A stretch of DNA of 64,000 bases from Saccharomycopsis phalli (GCA_020342235.1 CP073215.1:1116001-1180000); one strand, 5' to 3'. Shown: positions 55,527 to 64,000, counted from the stretch's first letter. Numbers and translations are program-made. Notes: a model not told the origin generated them from the letters alone.

Positions 55527-57011
55527 CTATTTCTTTAACTTCTCCTCCATGAGCTTCCGGAACTTCTTACTCCGCTCAGTGTGCCGCGGCTTCTTGATTC
55601 GCGGCTTCTTGATCTTCCCGTTCTTCACACTCACTCCTTTTCCGTCAACAGCTCGCATCCCTTCGACAATCATCCCCACCTGCTTCTTGTCCGTCTCTCC
55701 AAGAATGCTCTTGGCCCGGCCCAACTTGGTCTTTTGCTTCTCGTTGAGCGTGCCCACCTTGATGTGCTTCTTAATATCACTCTCACTCTTCTTGCATCGC
55801 ATCACCCGTATCTTGCGGCCCTTCTTCCCCATGGGCTTGTCGCTTAGAAGCAATGCCTTCAGCACAGACACCTTCTCCTTGAACTGTACATATCCAAACC
55901 CCTTGCCAAGATTCGTCTTTTGGTCCCGGACAATCCGCGCGTATTCAATGTCTCCACACGGCCCAAAATGCTTCCAAAGCGACTCCTCAATCTCAGTAAA
56001 CTCCAAGTTGCCCACAAACACGCACCGGTTGTTATCCTTCTTGAACGGATGTGCCACCGAGTCTATCCGCAAATGGTGACCCAAGAACTCCTCGCCATTC
56101 AACACAAGCGCAGCTTTTACTGATTCCTTCTTTTCAAACACCATGTAGCAGTTGACAGTGTCCTTGAAGTCGTGGAACTTTTTCTGAATAAACGCAACCT
56201 TCTTGGGCAAATTCTCGCTAAACGCAATCGACCGGAACCGGACCGATTTGATCTTGCCAAACTCACTGAACTTGGCCCGGAGCAGCTTTGTGTTTTTCTT
56301 ATCCGACATTGCCAACGCTGATAAGTTGCCAATGAACAATGTCCGCTCGGCTTTTTCAAGCTCGGCATCGATTGAGTTTGTAGCATTGACAATTTTCTCG
56401 GGTGTCTTTTCCTCGTCAGACTCGGATTCCTCATCAGACTCGGCATCTTCATCTTCAGAATCTGATTCAGACTCAGCTTTCTCATCTTCAGACTCAGGCT
56501 CTTTTTCTAATATTTTCTCCATATACTTGGCTTCCAAGTCGTCGTCCTCGACGTTTTTCTTTTTCGACTTTTGTTTCTTTGCAGACTTTTCATCTATTAC
56601 CTTGTCTTTTTTTTCCGTCTTGTCTTTCTTTTCCGTCTTGTCTTTCTTTTCCGTCTTGTCTTTCTTTTCTGTCTTGTCTTTCTTTTCTGTCTTGTCTTTC
56701 TTTTCCGTCTTGTCTTTCTTTTCCTTCTTTTCCTTCTTACCCTCCACCTTCTCCTCCACCTTCTCCACCTTCTCCTTTCTAGGCTTTCTCTCTTTCTCTC
56801 TCTTAATTTCTGGCAACACAGTTCTCTGTTTCACTGGTCTGGAAATCGCTCCTCCATTGCTAAACAAACCACTTATACTCTCATCAATCCGAGTAACATC
56901 TCCAAACAACTTACTGCCAAAATTCGATTCATTCTTGGGTTTCTCGACCTTGCCAGACTCCTTCTTCAGTCCCTTTCGTGACTCTTTTTTCAATTCCTTA
57001 GTCTTCCCCAT
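55527..57011 (-). CDS. NOP12: Nop12, nucleolar pre-60S RNA-binding protein
   Basis: The 494-residue protein has a basic N-terminus, a K-K-D-K-T-E-K heptad array (about 94-140) and an acidic segment (about 160-205). Two RRMs follow: R-T-L-F-I-G-N-L (about 222) and R-C-V-F-V-G-N-L-E-F (about 327) with K-G-F-G-Y-V-Q-F. A basic tail with R-G-G-type linkage replaced by K-K-P-R-I-K-K-P-R closes it. RRM1 has the long insertion between RNP2 and RNP1 typical of Nop12 and human RBM34. Yeast Nop12 is needed for normal 25S rRNA maturation at low temperature. The ATG at 57009-57011 gives M-G-K-T-K-E; an in-frame GTG further upstream has no support. Confidence 0.88.
   Translation of the reverse strand: MGKTKELKKESRKGLKKESGKVEKPKNESNFGSKLFGDVTRIDESISGLFSNGGAISRPVKQRTVLPEIKREKERKPRKEKVEKVEEKVEGKKEKKEKKDKTEKKDKTEKKDKTEKKDKTEKKDKTEKKDKTEKKDKVIDEKSAKKQKSKKKNVEDDDLEAKYMEKILEKEPESEDEKAESESDSEDEDAESDEESESDEEKTPEKIVNATNSIDAELEKAERTLFIGNLSALAMSDKKNTKLLRAKFSEFGKIKSVRFRSIAFSENLPKKVAFIQKKFHDFKDTVNCYMVFEKKESVKAALVLNGEEFLGHHLRIDSVAHPFKKDNNRCVFVGNLEFTEIEESLWKHFGPCGDIEYARIVRDQKTNLGKGFGYVQFKEKVSVLKALLLSDKPMGKKGRKIRVMRCKKSESDIKKHIKVGTLNEKQKTKLGRAKSILGETDKKQVGMIVEGMRAVDGKGVSVKNGKIKKPRIKKPRHTERSKKFRKLMEEKLKK
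56590..56735 (-). repeat. 21-bp in-frame minisatellite (K-K-D-K-T-E-K) in NOP12
   Basis: Seven to eight nearly identical units of CTTGTCTTTCTTTTCCGTCT (plus strand core) encode a highly charged heptad that should extend as a single alpha-helix. Same unit length as the DBF4 array. Confidence 0.9.
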
Positions 57012-57127
57012 TATCACTGCACTGCTCAAAAAAAAAAATTTCAGATGCCAACCCACAGTCAGCCACAGCGCGATGCGTTCACGTGATTACACTCATCCCA
57101 CAATATTGAATTAAAATACATGTTGCC

Positions 57128-58810
57128 CTAAGCTATTCCCAACTTCGTTAAATCTTCGTGGATCTCCTCCTTGGTGCCACCTCTCACGCGTGTCGCCACA
57201 GGGAACCCAAATTTCTGGTTGACAATATCCAAGAGAGCCACTTCGTGTTCCACCTCAATGAACTGATTGGCCTGCTCTTCCTTGTCCTTCAACACTCGGT
57301 ACGAGTACTCCGGCGTAATTGCGTTCATCACCTTTCGGTCTCGGTTGATTTCGTACCAGTGTATCGTCGACCGTTCAAGAATGTTCATTTTTATCTCTGC
57401 CTTCTCCTTGAGAAACTGTTGATGGATTGCTAGTCGCTGCGCCCGAATCTGACTGTCGATGCAAAGAAGCTGGTACTTGTGACGATTCTGCACCAACTTG
57501 AGCTTTTTGTTCCGGTGCTCCTCTATCTTCTCGTACACGGGCTTCAATGCAGGATGCGACCCGTTGAGACACATCTGGATCTCAGCCTCAAAAGACCCGA
57601 GCTTGTCTTCATACAACTTGTCCTTCAACTTGGCAAACTCAATCTCAATCTCCTTTAGCTTCTCCACCGCCTCCTTGCGGAACTTCTGCTTCATCATCTC
57701 CTCTTCTTGCTTCAATTTCATCGCTTCCTCGTTCTTTTCTTCCGCCTCTTCTTCACCTTCCTCCTCCTCCTCCTCCTCCTCTTCCTCTCCTTCCTCTTCT
57801 GCAGGGTCCTCATTCTCGTCGTTATGATGTTGTTCATCATCGGCTTCAGCCCCATCCTCCACGTCCTGCACCGACGGCACATGGTTAGCTTCATCCTGGA
57901 GACACATTTTGTTTTCGTCTTCCTCTTTCACGGCCTCTAACTCAGCCTTTGGTGACTCTGTCTTTATTCGCTTTGTATCTTCAATCTCTTCCTCGTGTTT
58001 TCTCTTTTTGCTTTCTTTAATGTGTTTATCTTGCTCATGTGTATTCTCCTCGTGTATGCTCTCTTGTATGTTTTGTATGTTTTCGTCTCCTTTGATTTCT
58101 TCTTCCTTATCTTCTTCCTTATCTTCTTCTTTATCTTCTTCTTTATCTTCTTCTATTTTGCTATTCACATGCTTCTCTTCATGTCCATTCTCAACTGGTT
58201 CGCCTTGTTTGCTTTCCGAGTACATATTCTCTTCCAAATGCTTAATCGGGTCTTGCTCAAGTATCCCTTCGTCACGCTTTCCTTCGTTATGTTTTCCTTC
58301 TTCTTCATGAACATCAATCTGCTTCACACTGTTAATTTCCTCGGCTATCACATTTATCTTTTGGTCTTGAAACACCTCTTCACTCACATTCTCGGGTATC
58401 ACCGACGGACTTTTCACTTGCTCAGACTCTGAAATTTTCACCGCGGAATCGTTCGCTTCGCTAATCTGAGTGAGATCCGCCGCAGACTCGTCTCCTTCCT
58501 CTTCTTTTATCATCACCTCGGATATGCCATCACGTCTCGCCAACTCCATCAACTGGCTTCTGTACTCACCTGTCTCATTAACCAAGTAGTCCTTGTGGTG
58601 ATCGCTATAGTTTAACTTTTCTGTCTCGGCCTCCGAGTCTAAATCACTTAATTCCGACGACTCGCTGGAAAACGAGTATCCCTTAGCTTCACCTCCAGCA
58701 TTCAATATCGTCTGCTTGCTCTCGGTATCTGTGCTAATACTGCTGGTGGTACTTCCATTTGTGTGCGGATGTGTATCTGTGACCGAGGAAATTGCCTTTG
58801 TCTCTGACAT
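57128..58810 (-). CDS. DEP1: Dep1, Rpd3L histone deacetylase complex subunit
   Basis: The 560-residue protein has an acidic, disordered N-terminal two thirds with E-S-S-E-L-S-D-L-D-S-E-A-E-T near residue 50, K-E-E-D repeats (about 225-240) and an E-E-E tract (about 335-360). The C-terminal 190 residues form the Sds3/Dep1 coiled-coil domain: E-I-E-I-E-F-A-K-L-K-D-K-L-Y-E (about 390), E-I-Q-M-C-L-N-G-S-H-P, then I-H-W-Y-E-I-N-R-D-R. Both Sds3 and Dep1 have this domain and sit in the Rpd3L complex; the long acidic N-terminus and S-D-L-D-S-E favour Dep1. The ATG is 58808-58810. The gene is divergent from RPP2 across about 290 bp. Confidence 0.75.
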   Translation of the reverse strand: MSETKAISSVTDTHPHTNGSTTSSISTDTESKQTILNAGGEAKGYSFSSESSELSDLDSEAETEKLNYSDHHKDYLVNETGEYRSQLMELARRDGISEVMIKEEEGDESAADLTQISEANDSAVKISESEQVKSPSVIPENVSEEVFQDQKINVIAEEINSVKQIDVHEEEGKHNEGKRDEGILEQDPIKHLEENMYSESKQGEPVENGHEEKHVNSKIEEDKEEDKEEDKEEDKEEEIKGDENIQNIQESIHEENTHEQDKHIKESKKRKHEEEIEDTKRIKTESPKAELEAVKEEDENKMCLQDEANHVPSVQDVEDGAEADDEQHHNDENEDPAEEEGEEEEEEEEEEGEEEAEEKNEEAMKLKQEEEMMKQKFRKEAVEKLKEIEIEFAKLKDKLYEDKLGSFEAEIQMCLNGSHPALKPVYEKIEEHRNKKLKLVQNRHKYQLLCIDSQIRAQRLAIHQQFLKEKAEIKMNILERSTIHWYEINRDRKVMNAITPEYSYRVLKDKEEQANQFIEVEHEVALLDIVNQKFGFPVATRVRGGTKEEIHEDLTKLGIA

Positions 58811-58936
58811 TGTGTGCTCGGTTTAAATTTTTCCAAATGGCCTGTTTTGCTATGTCTCTATACTGTTTATATCATCCTAAAAAACAAAAGGGACTGCCAC
58901 TACACCGCCACATGTGGCTGGTGCGATGACCAACCA

Positions 58937-59036
58937 CACGTGGCAGCCTGGTCACCTTTTTATCACGTGTATATACATCGGTCATCTGGTCAGGTGCACT
59001 GTGTGATCGACTTTTCAGAATATTTCAGTCACGTGA
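58937..59036. promoter_or_regulatory. CACGTG sites in the DEP1-RPP2 promoter
   Basis: CACGTG at 58937-58942, TCACGTG at 58963-58969 and TCACGTGA at 59029-59036, the last about 65 bp upstream of the RPP2 start. In Candida albicans, Cbf1 together with Tbf1 is known to act at ribosomal protein promoters, so these sites fit that regulation. I do not see a clear Tbf1 site. Confidence 0.6.
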
Positions 59037-59100
59037 TCATGTGCTTGATTTTCAACTTTTCCAGTTGAGTGGTTGTAACGAAAACACAGCATTATTAAAA

Positions 59101-59587
59101 AGTAAGTGGGAATCAACCAGGGAATCCGTTCCAAATGAAAGCAGAAATCAGAGTTTCGTGCTGTCCACATATTTCTTGAGGAGGGTTGCATATATGGCCC
59201 AAGTTGTAGAAACATGTCACATATACAAAAGGTAACAAATGTATGTACTAACGTCCAGTGAAATACATTGCTGCTTACTTATTGCTTGTTCAAGCCGGTA
59301 ACACCGAGCCTTCCGTAGCAGACCTCTCCAAGGTCTTGGAGTCTGTTGGAATCGAAGTCGACAGCGAGAAGGCCGAGAAGATCGTCAGCGAGCTCTCTGG
59401 AAAGAACCCAGAGGAAATCATCGCCGAGGGTCTTGAGAAATTGTCTACTGTTCCAACTGGTGGTGCCGCTGCCGCTGGCGGTGCTGCTGCCGCTGCTGGT
59501 GGTGCTTCTGAGGAGGCTGCTGAGGAAGCTGCTGAGGAGGAAGCTGAAGAATCTGACGATGACATGGGTTTCGGTTTGTTTGATTAA
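59101..59587 (+). CDS. RPP2: 60S acidic ribosomal protein P2, start codon split by an intron
   Basis: Spliced coding sequence is base 59101 joined to 59259-59587, giving 109 residues. The product starts [15 protein letters not shown] and ends [10 protein letters not shown], both signatures of P2. An Ala-rich hinge and acidic stretch precede the end. P2 pairs with P1 in the ribosomal stalk that recruits translation factors. In genomic sequence the first codon would be GTG; splicing joins A to TG and restores ATG. The symbol suffix (A or B) cannot be told. The gene is convergent with the P450 gene. Confidence 0.93.
59102..59258 (+). other. RPP2 intron (157 nt), phase 1 in the initiator codon
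   Basis: 5' splice site GTAAGT (59102-59107), branch point TACTAAC (59246-59252), acceptor CAG (59256-59258), with 7 nt from the branch adenosine to the acceptor G. Without splicing there is no ATG at the conserved P2 N-terminus. Confidence 0.88.
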
Positions 59588-59941
59588 TCGAATAGTATTG
59601 AATAAACATGAAAGACTAATAATGTAGCGAATGGGATGGGGAAGTGAAGATATGTGAAACGTAATGGCCAAAGGAAACTTGATAGTATCATACTGCAAAA
59701 TTGGGCAACACATACGAGAGAACGTCACATACAAGAAAACATCACATACAAGATACAGCAAATACAAGTGGTTCAACACTTGCAAGTGGTTCATTCCATG
59801 GCGTTTTTTATCTTATAGTAGGCCATATACCCAAGGCAACTCTATTATATTTTATTTTGTCCATATATTGGTATATATTTTATGCACCATCCAGCATGCA
59901 CGGGCTATTTCTCAACATGAAAATGCAAAGTTGGAAACCTC
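59588..59941. other. Convergent 3' region
   Basis: Between RPP2 and the P450 gene. Short direct repeats (ACATACAAGAAAACATC, CACTTGCAAGTGGTTC) and AT-rich sequence near 59845-59885; no gene seen. Confidence 0.6.
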
Positions 59942-61510
59942 TCACAATAACGTAAAACAATTGTCGTCTTCGTTCCTTGGAACCAATCGCACAAGATAAC
60001 TGGTTGGCTCAATGGCTATTGAGTCCTTTGCCCCATTCAACACAAAGATGTCCGTCTCCATCTTATTCCGAGGAGAGTTGGGTGCCTCAATACTGTACAA
60101 TATCATTATCCGGATAAGCATGCAATAGAGCTCTTTATAAGCCAAGTGTGACCCAACACACATCCTGCTTCCAAGCCCAAACGAAAAGTGGGTCACGCCA
60201 TGGGTTCCGTCGAATTTAAGCAATTTCATATCGTCGTCAAGCCATCTCTCTGGGTAAAATGCCTGGGGATTTGGAAAAGATTTCTCCTCATAGTTTGCAG
60301 CCGCAGCATTCATAAACAACAAAGTACCTTCGGGTATTAACCAGTCTTTATATTGAATGTCCGACGTAGTAACTCTTGGAAGACTCAACGGAAGAACAGA
60401 CATTAGTCGTAGCGACTCCTTGAGTATTGCGACAATATAGTCCACTTCAAAATTCTCGTACGGAGCACTCGCAAAAGCAACCGCCAAATTACCATAATGT
60501 GCCTTCAATTCATCAATCGCCATTATTTGAGCTCGGTATCCTGAACCAGGCTGGCTCAAGAGCCCTAGGCAAAAGTAAAAATTCAACGGGATGTTATCTA
60601 GACCTGCAGAAACCATGGTTAAACAGGCGCTCTTCAACTCCTCTTTGGATAGTTTGTGAACTGAATCCATTTGATATGCTTGAGCTACAAAGCAATCGGA
60701 TTTTTCGCCATTTTCAATACGACGCACCAAGTCGTCTTCCAAGAATGTCAAGTAACCATCTCTTCGTTCTCTAAGATTTTTCGCCCTTTTGTTCAAACTT
60801 TGCGAGAATAGCTGGGCCAAGGGAAAATAATCTTGTATATTGGAAGTGTGGTTTCGTAGCCGTGTTATTTGATTCTCCACGTCTGGAATTTCGTCCAAGA
60901 GAAATCTGTCAACGCGCTCACTATAGTCAATCACATAACCATAGGTTAAATACAATGCCACTTTCAAAGTAAACCATTGTGCATTTTTAAAACAATTTAT
61001 TTCCATTCCATCCGATGCAATTGTGTCCTTTATTCTTTTGAGAGCCTCTACGGACTCGTAGTCGATCAACTCGCTATACCCTTCAATGGCTCGCTTGTTT
61101 AGTCTTGTAGCAATAAACTTTCTCTTTTTTGCACATGAAGCAGACCACGGAGTAGTACCAATGGTAAATCCCTGGGTCTTACTGACAACATTGTGGAACG
61201 TATATAGGCTGGGTCGCGAGTTTGTCTTGGCTCTATTGTTTAGCCAAAGCAATGAGATGGCTTCACCACTATTGGCAACCACAATCATTTTATTTCCAAG
61301 ACGAATCTGAAAGACATCGCCGTAAATACTTGCCCACTCAGAGTACTTTTTGGATGGATTGGATCTGACCTGGTGCAAGTTGCCAACAAACGGTAAACCT
61401 GGAACTGTTGGCATGCCATCCACGGTGTTTAGGCTGTAGACAGTGACGATTTCAAACAAGACGACAATAGCCATGATGGCAAGAACTGAAGCAAATATTT
61501 TATAAATCAT
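59942..61510 (-). CDS. Cytochrome P450, CYP504/phenylacetate hydroxylase-like
   Basis: The 522-residue protein has an N-terminal membrane anchor (I-Y-K-I-F-A-S-V-L-A-I-M-A-I-V-V-L-F) and the proline-rich P-T-V-P-G-L-P-F-V-G-N. The I-helix is S-A-G-L-D-N-I, the K-helix E-S-L-R-L, then F-Y-P-E-R-W-L and the heme loop F-S-F-G-L-G-S-R-M-C-V-G-S-H-L-A. The G-S-R-M-C-x-G-S-H-L/I-A form of the heme loop is characteristic of fungal CYP504-type phenylacetate hydroxylases and relatives, rather than CYP51, CYP56 or CYP61. The I-helix lacks the usual threonine after the acid-bearing position (D-N-I instead of D/E-T-T), which may alter oxygen activation. The ATG at 61508-61510 precedes the anchor. Substrate unknown. 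Confidence 0.88.
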   Translation of the reverse strand: MIYKIFASVLAIMAIVVLFEIVTVYSLNTVDGMPTVPGLPFVGNLHQVRSNPSKKYSEWASIYGDVFQIRLGNKMIVVANSGEAISLLWLNNRAKTNSRPSLYTFHNVVSKTQGFTIGTTPWSASCAKKRKFIATRLNKRAIEGYSELIDYESVEALKRIKDTIASDGMEINCFKNAQWFTLKVALYLTYGYVIDYSERVDRFLLDEIPDVENQITRLRNHTSNIQDYFPLAQLFSQSLNKRAKNLRERRDGYLTFLEDDLVRRIENGEKSDCFVAQAYQMDSVHKLSKEELKSACLTMVSAGLDNIPLNFYFCLGLLSQPGSGYRAQIMAIDELKAHYGNLAVAFASAPYENFEVDYIVAILKESLRLMSVLPLSLPRVTTSDIQYKDWLIPEGTLLFMNAAAANYEEKSFPNPQAFYPERWLDDDMKLLKFDGTHGVTHFSFGLGSRMCVGSHLAYKELYCMLIRIMILYSIEAPNSPRNKMETDIFVLNGAKDSIAIEPTSYLVRLVPRNEDDNCFTLL

Positions 61511-61632
61511 TGTAAATGGGAGAATCTTTACAATACGCAAGGCTTTAAAGGATGGGCTTGCACAAACACAAATAAATACAATACAAAAAATATATATTAA
61601 AATTACACAAAGTAACGTTTATCCTGCCAATA

Positions 61633-64000
61633 TTATTGGAAGTATCGTGGTTCGTCAAAGACATGGTAGTAGTGTCCTCTGACGCCCTCTCCATAAAACA
61701 TCTTTGGGAATCGAAGCTCCTTTGGCACGTCCTCCTCCTTCAATCTCTCGTTAGTGTACAAGCTCTGCTCGTCCGTGTACTTTGTGGCCAAGCTGAATTT
61801 ACCAACCTGCACCTCTGTATCGGTGATGGTTCCTCTGCTGACTCTGGCGTAACCTATGCGGCGAATCTTCTTGAACAAGATGTACTCGCACCACCGGTCG
61901 TCGTCCGACGGATCAATATCGTGCATACCCGATTCCTTGGAAACGTGTACGTTGTAATTTCCCTTGTGAGGCTCGGTGACCAAGTAACTCAAGAGGATTG
62001 TTGGCCGGTCTACTGAGCCCATCATGTCTCGGAGATACAATGTCTGTAACCGTCGATCTTCTGCATCCTCCTCCTGTCCACTGTGGAACACAATGACGTC
62101 TACAAACTCGCCGTAAATGTCAAGAGTCGCATGGATCGCAGGAGCCAATTCTCCCACGGGGCTGGGCAAAAGATGGTGTGTGGAGTTCAAAATCGGGAAC
62201 TTGGAGAAGAGAAGACAGCCCCAGGTGTGCTTGTTTGGCCCTGGACCATAGTCGGTGTAGTAGCCAAGATCCTGTGCAATTTTCTGGGTCAAGTCTCGGT
62301 TGCCCATGACCACACGCTGGGTGTCAGTCTCCAACATTCCCATGACGTCCACTTCCAAGTCCTTCATCAAGTCACGCATGCGATCGTCGGAGGCCCATAG
62401 GTCGTTGTCAAGGCCGAAATGTACGGTCCAGATTCCAGCAGTGAAGGTCTTGGTTTCTGGTCTAAAAGGTTTTGGGTCGTTGAACGGGAAGCGGAGGAAG
62501 GCGATTATGGAGCTGACGATCGTCAAGAAGAGCAAGACCTTCTGGAACTTCTTGCGGATGTTTATCAAGTTCTTGCCCACCTTGTTGAGGGCCTTGTCGG
62601 AGAGCACTGCGCCATTTGAAGCCCTGTCCAAGATTGCGGACTCCATGATTCCCAAGCCGACAAACGCAATTGGAATGCCAAATGCAAAGTTTGTGCGTTC
62701 CCGGAGGATTGGGCCGGAAGGCACGAATGCGTAGGCGACGATCCACACGCTTCCAAGCATAAACACAATGTGGAAGAGGAACGCAATTGGGAACGACACT
62801 CCCGGATTGAAACGGGCGACGTTCTCCACAAGGATCGGGGTCACTGACACCAAGTAAAACGTGAGGATCAAGCCGCCAAAGTAGCCCAACCAGCCGTGGA
62901 AGAAGTAGAGCAACACAAAGCCAAGCACGCCTAGCAAGTAGAACGAGGTGTCGGCCAATGTGGCCCGTGACGAAACAAGGCCAAAGTAGATTCCTAGTGC
63001 GGTCACGGTCAAGGAAACTGCTCCGTGGGGCACTGGGATTGGGCCTTTGATTGGGTATCCGTCCCAGACCCAAGCGATGATTGTGGAGCTGTCGGTCACG
63101 AGACTGTGCAAGAGGAAGATGAGGCCGCCAAGTCCGGCAGAAGCCAAGAAAAGAGATTCTTTTCGCGAGGCAACAGAGACCTTGGACGGAGTGGCAGATG
63201 CCTGGTTGGCCAGATTGTTGATGTTGACGGTGACGTTCAATTTGTGGTAGTTTGGCGTGAGAAGCGCGGCCACAACGCCAATGACGATGCCGGTTTTGTT
63301 CCAGCCGCCGTTTGCAGCGTGCATGATCGGCCAGACCGGGTTGTGGGTAGCAAAGGCAAACTTGACGACCGATGAGAGCAAGAGGCCGATGGAGAAGATT
63401 GTGGCATAGTAGCGTTGCAAGTCCGAGCCCAATTCGGCAGTGACTTCGTGGTCGCCCTTGGAGTCTTTACGGTCCGAGAGAGAAGCTGCGATGTTTGCGA
63501 CGTACCAGAACTCGTTTGCGACTGCAATTGCGCAGAAGGCGGTGCCAAGACAGTTTGTCAAGAGGCGGTGTTCCGGGGTTGGGAAAAGGTATGCGCCGAC
63601 GCCAAAAAGCACGCCTAGTGCCCGGGGAACTTGTGGGTACCAGCAGAAAAAGTGTCTTAGCGAGGGGATGACAAGGACAATGGCCAAGAACATTGCCAGG
63701 ATGGCGGCCTCGTAGCCGGAGATGCCCATTGCCCAAAGCGGGAAGTGCCAAATCATGGCCAACAACCCTGTGAGGTTGCTCCAGAAGAAGAAGGAGTTGA
63801 CAGAGTGCACTGCGATGTTGCGGTACGAGAACAACTGCTCAAAGGCCATGATCTTGCTGTACTTGTCCAACTTGGAGATGGACTTGTCGATGCTGGTGAC
63901 GGTCTCGATCTCCTTGGCCATGTCGTTGATCTGCTGGTTGAACGAGATCTTCTTAAAGAAATCGACCTTAAGCGAGTCGCTGCCGGTGCCGATGCTCAAC
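61633..64000 (-). CDS. CWH43: Cwh43-like GPI-anchor lipid remodelling protein (5' end beyond window)
   Basis: The reading frame is open to the right edge, so the N-terminus is missing; 788 codons are present. Residues from the edge on include about ten or more membrane segments (for example H-F-P-L-W-A-M-G-I-S-G-Y-E-A and V-L-L-Y-F-F-H-G-W-L-G-Y-F-G-G). They are followed by a soluble domain of about 270 residues with F-G-L-D-N-D-L-W-A-S, M-G-M-L-E-T-D, G-P-G-P-N-K-H-T-W-G-C and V-F-H-S-G-Q-E-E-D. This is the Cwh43 plan: a multispanning N-terminal part fused to an endonuclease/exonuclease/phosphatase-like domain. Yeast Cwh43 exchanges GPI lipid for ceramide in the ER and is 953 residues long, so roughly 160 residues lie outside. 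Confidence 0.88.
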   Translation of the reverse strand, partial: LSIGTGSDSLKVDFFKKISFNQQINDMAKEIETVTSIDKSISKLDKYSKIMAFEQLFSYRNIAVHSVNSFFFWSNLTGLLAMIWHFPLWAMGISGYEAAILAMFLAIVLVIPSLRHFFCWYPQVPRALGVLFGVGAYLFPTPEHRLLTNCLGTAFCAIAVANEFWYVANIAASLSDRKDSKGDHEVTAELGSDLQRYYATIFSIGLLLSSVVKFAFATHNPVWPIMHAANGGWNKTGIVIGVVAALLTPNYHKLNVTVNINNLANQASATPSKVSVASRKESLFLASAGLGGLIFLLHSLVTDSSTIIAWVWDGYPIKGPIPVPHGAVSLTVTALGIYFGLVSSRATLADTSFYLLGVLGFVLLYFFHGWLGYFGGLILTFYLVSVTPILVENVARFNPGVSFPIAFLFHIVFMLGSVWIVAYAFVPSGPILRERTNFAFGIPIAFVGLGIMESAILDRASNGAVLSDKALNKVGKNLINIRKKFQKVLLFLTIVSSIIAFLRFPFNDPKPFRPETKTFTAGIWTVHFGLDNDLWASDDRMRDLMKDLEVDVMGMLETDTQRVVMGNRDLTQKIAQDLGYYTDYGPGPNKHTWGCLLFSKFPILNSTHHLLPSPVGELAPAIHATLDIYGEFVDVIVFHSGQEEDAEDRRLQTLYLRDMMGSVDRPTILLSYLVTEPHKGNYNVHVSKESGMHDIDPSDDDRWCEYILFKKIRRIGYARVSRGTITDTEVQVGKFSLATKYTDEQSLYTNERLKEEDVPKELRFPKMFYGEGVRGHYYHVFDEPRYFQ

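Overview
The window is nuclear DNA of a budding yeast (Saccharomycotina) that reads CTG as serine. The clearest evidence is in the cystathionine gamma-lyase gene: the near-invariant serine of the E-Y-S-R-S-Q-N-P signature is encoded by CTG (3324-3326). Other yeast traits are compact intron-poor genes, TACTAAC branch points, MCB and CACGTG promoter motifs, and orthologues such as DBF4, CYS3, GSH2, MYO3/5, NOP12, DEP1, ZRG17 and CWH43. I cannot name the species. Every protein described here was read with the standard code, so leucines at CTG should be taken as serine.

Layout. 1-2342: 5' end of a probable dynein heavy chain gene, then DBF4, both on the minus strand, with MCB boxes in front of DBF4. 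3165-4364: CYS3. 5423-9993: an alpha-arrestin with a collagen-like tail and a gamma-butyrobetaine hydroxylase-type dioxygenase. 10686-16786: a Boi1/2 scaffold and an APSES/ankyrin cell-cycle factor of the Mbp1/Swi4 family. 17.3-27.1 kb: a retroelement cluster with an old copia-type LTR fossil, LINE fragments and two copies of a short (ATT)n-tailed repeat, around one gene for a secreted protein. 27.4-38.6 kb: a TMN/EMP70 membrane protein, an XlnR-like zinc-cluster factor, a CCM1-like PPR protein and an unrecognised gene with a probable 45-nt intron right after its ATG. 38.9-48.0 kb: a Bni4/Afr1-like coiled-coil protein, GSH2 and an unusual LIM-RhoGEF. 48.3-53.3 kb: a LINE remnant, a class I myosin with glutamate at the TEDS site, and a third short-repeat copy with a clean target-site duplication. 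53.3-64.0 kb: ZRG17, NOP12, DEP1, ribosomal P2 with an intron inside its start codon, a cytochrome P450 and a partial CWH43.

Themes. Sulfur and glutathione metabolism (CYS3, GSH2), G1/S control (DBF4 with MCB boxes plus an Mbp1/Swi4-type factor) and cortical polarity and actin (Boi, myosin I, LIM-RhoGEF, Bni4-like) recur, but the genes are not arranged as operons. Minisatellites are very frequent: between genes their units run from 7 to about 65 bp, and inside genes they are in-frame expansions (DBF4, arrestin, Boi, Mbp1-like, 36-kb gene, Bni4-like, NOP12). I saw no tRNA, rRNA or CRISPR array. The most novel-looking item is the short dispersed repeat that shares its 3' terminus with the resident LINE and is flanked by target-site duplications, which makes it a candidate SINE.
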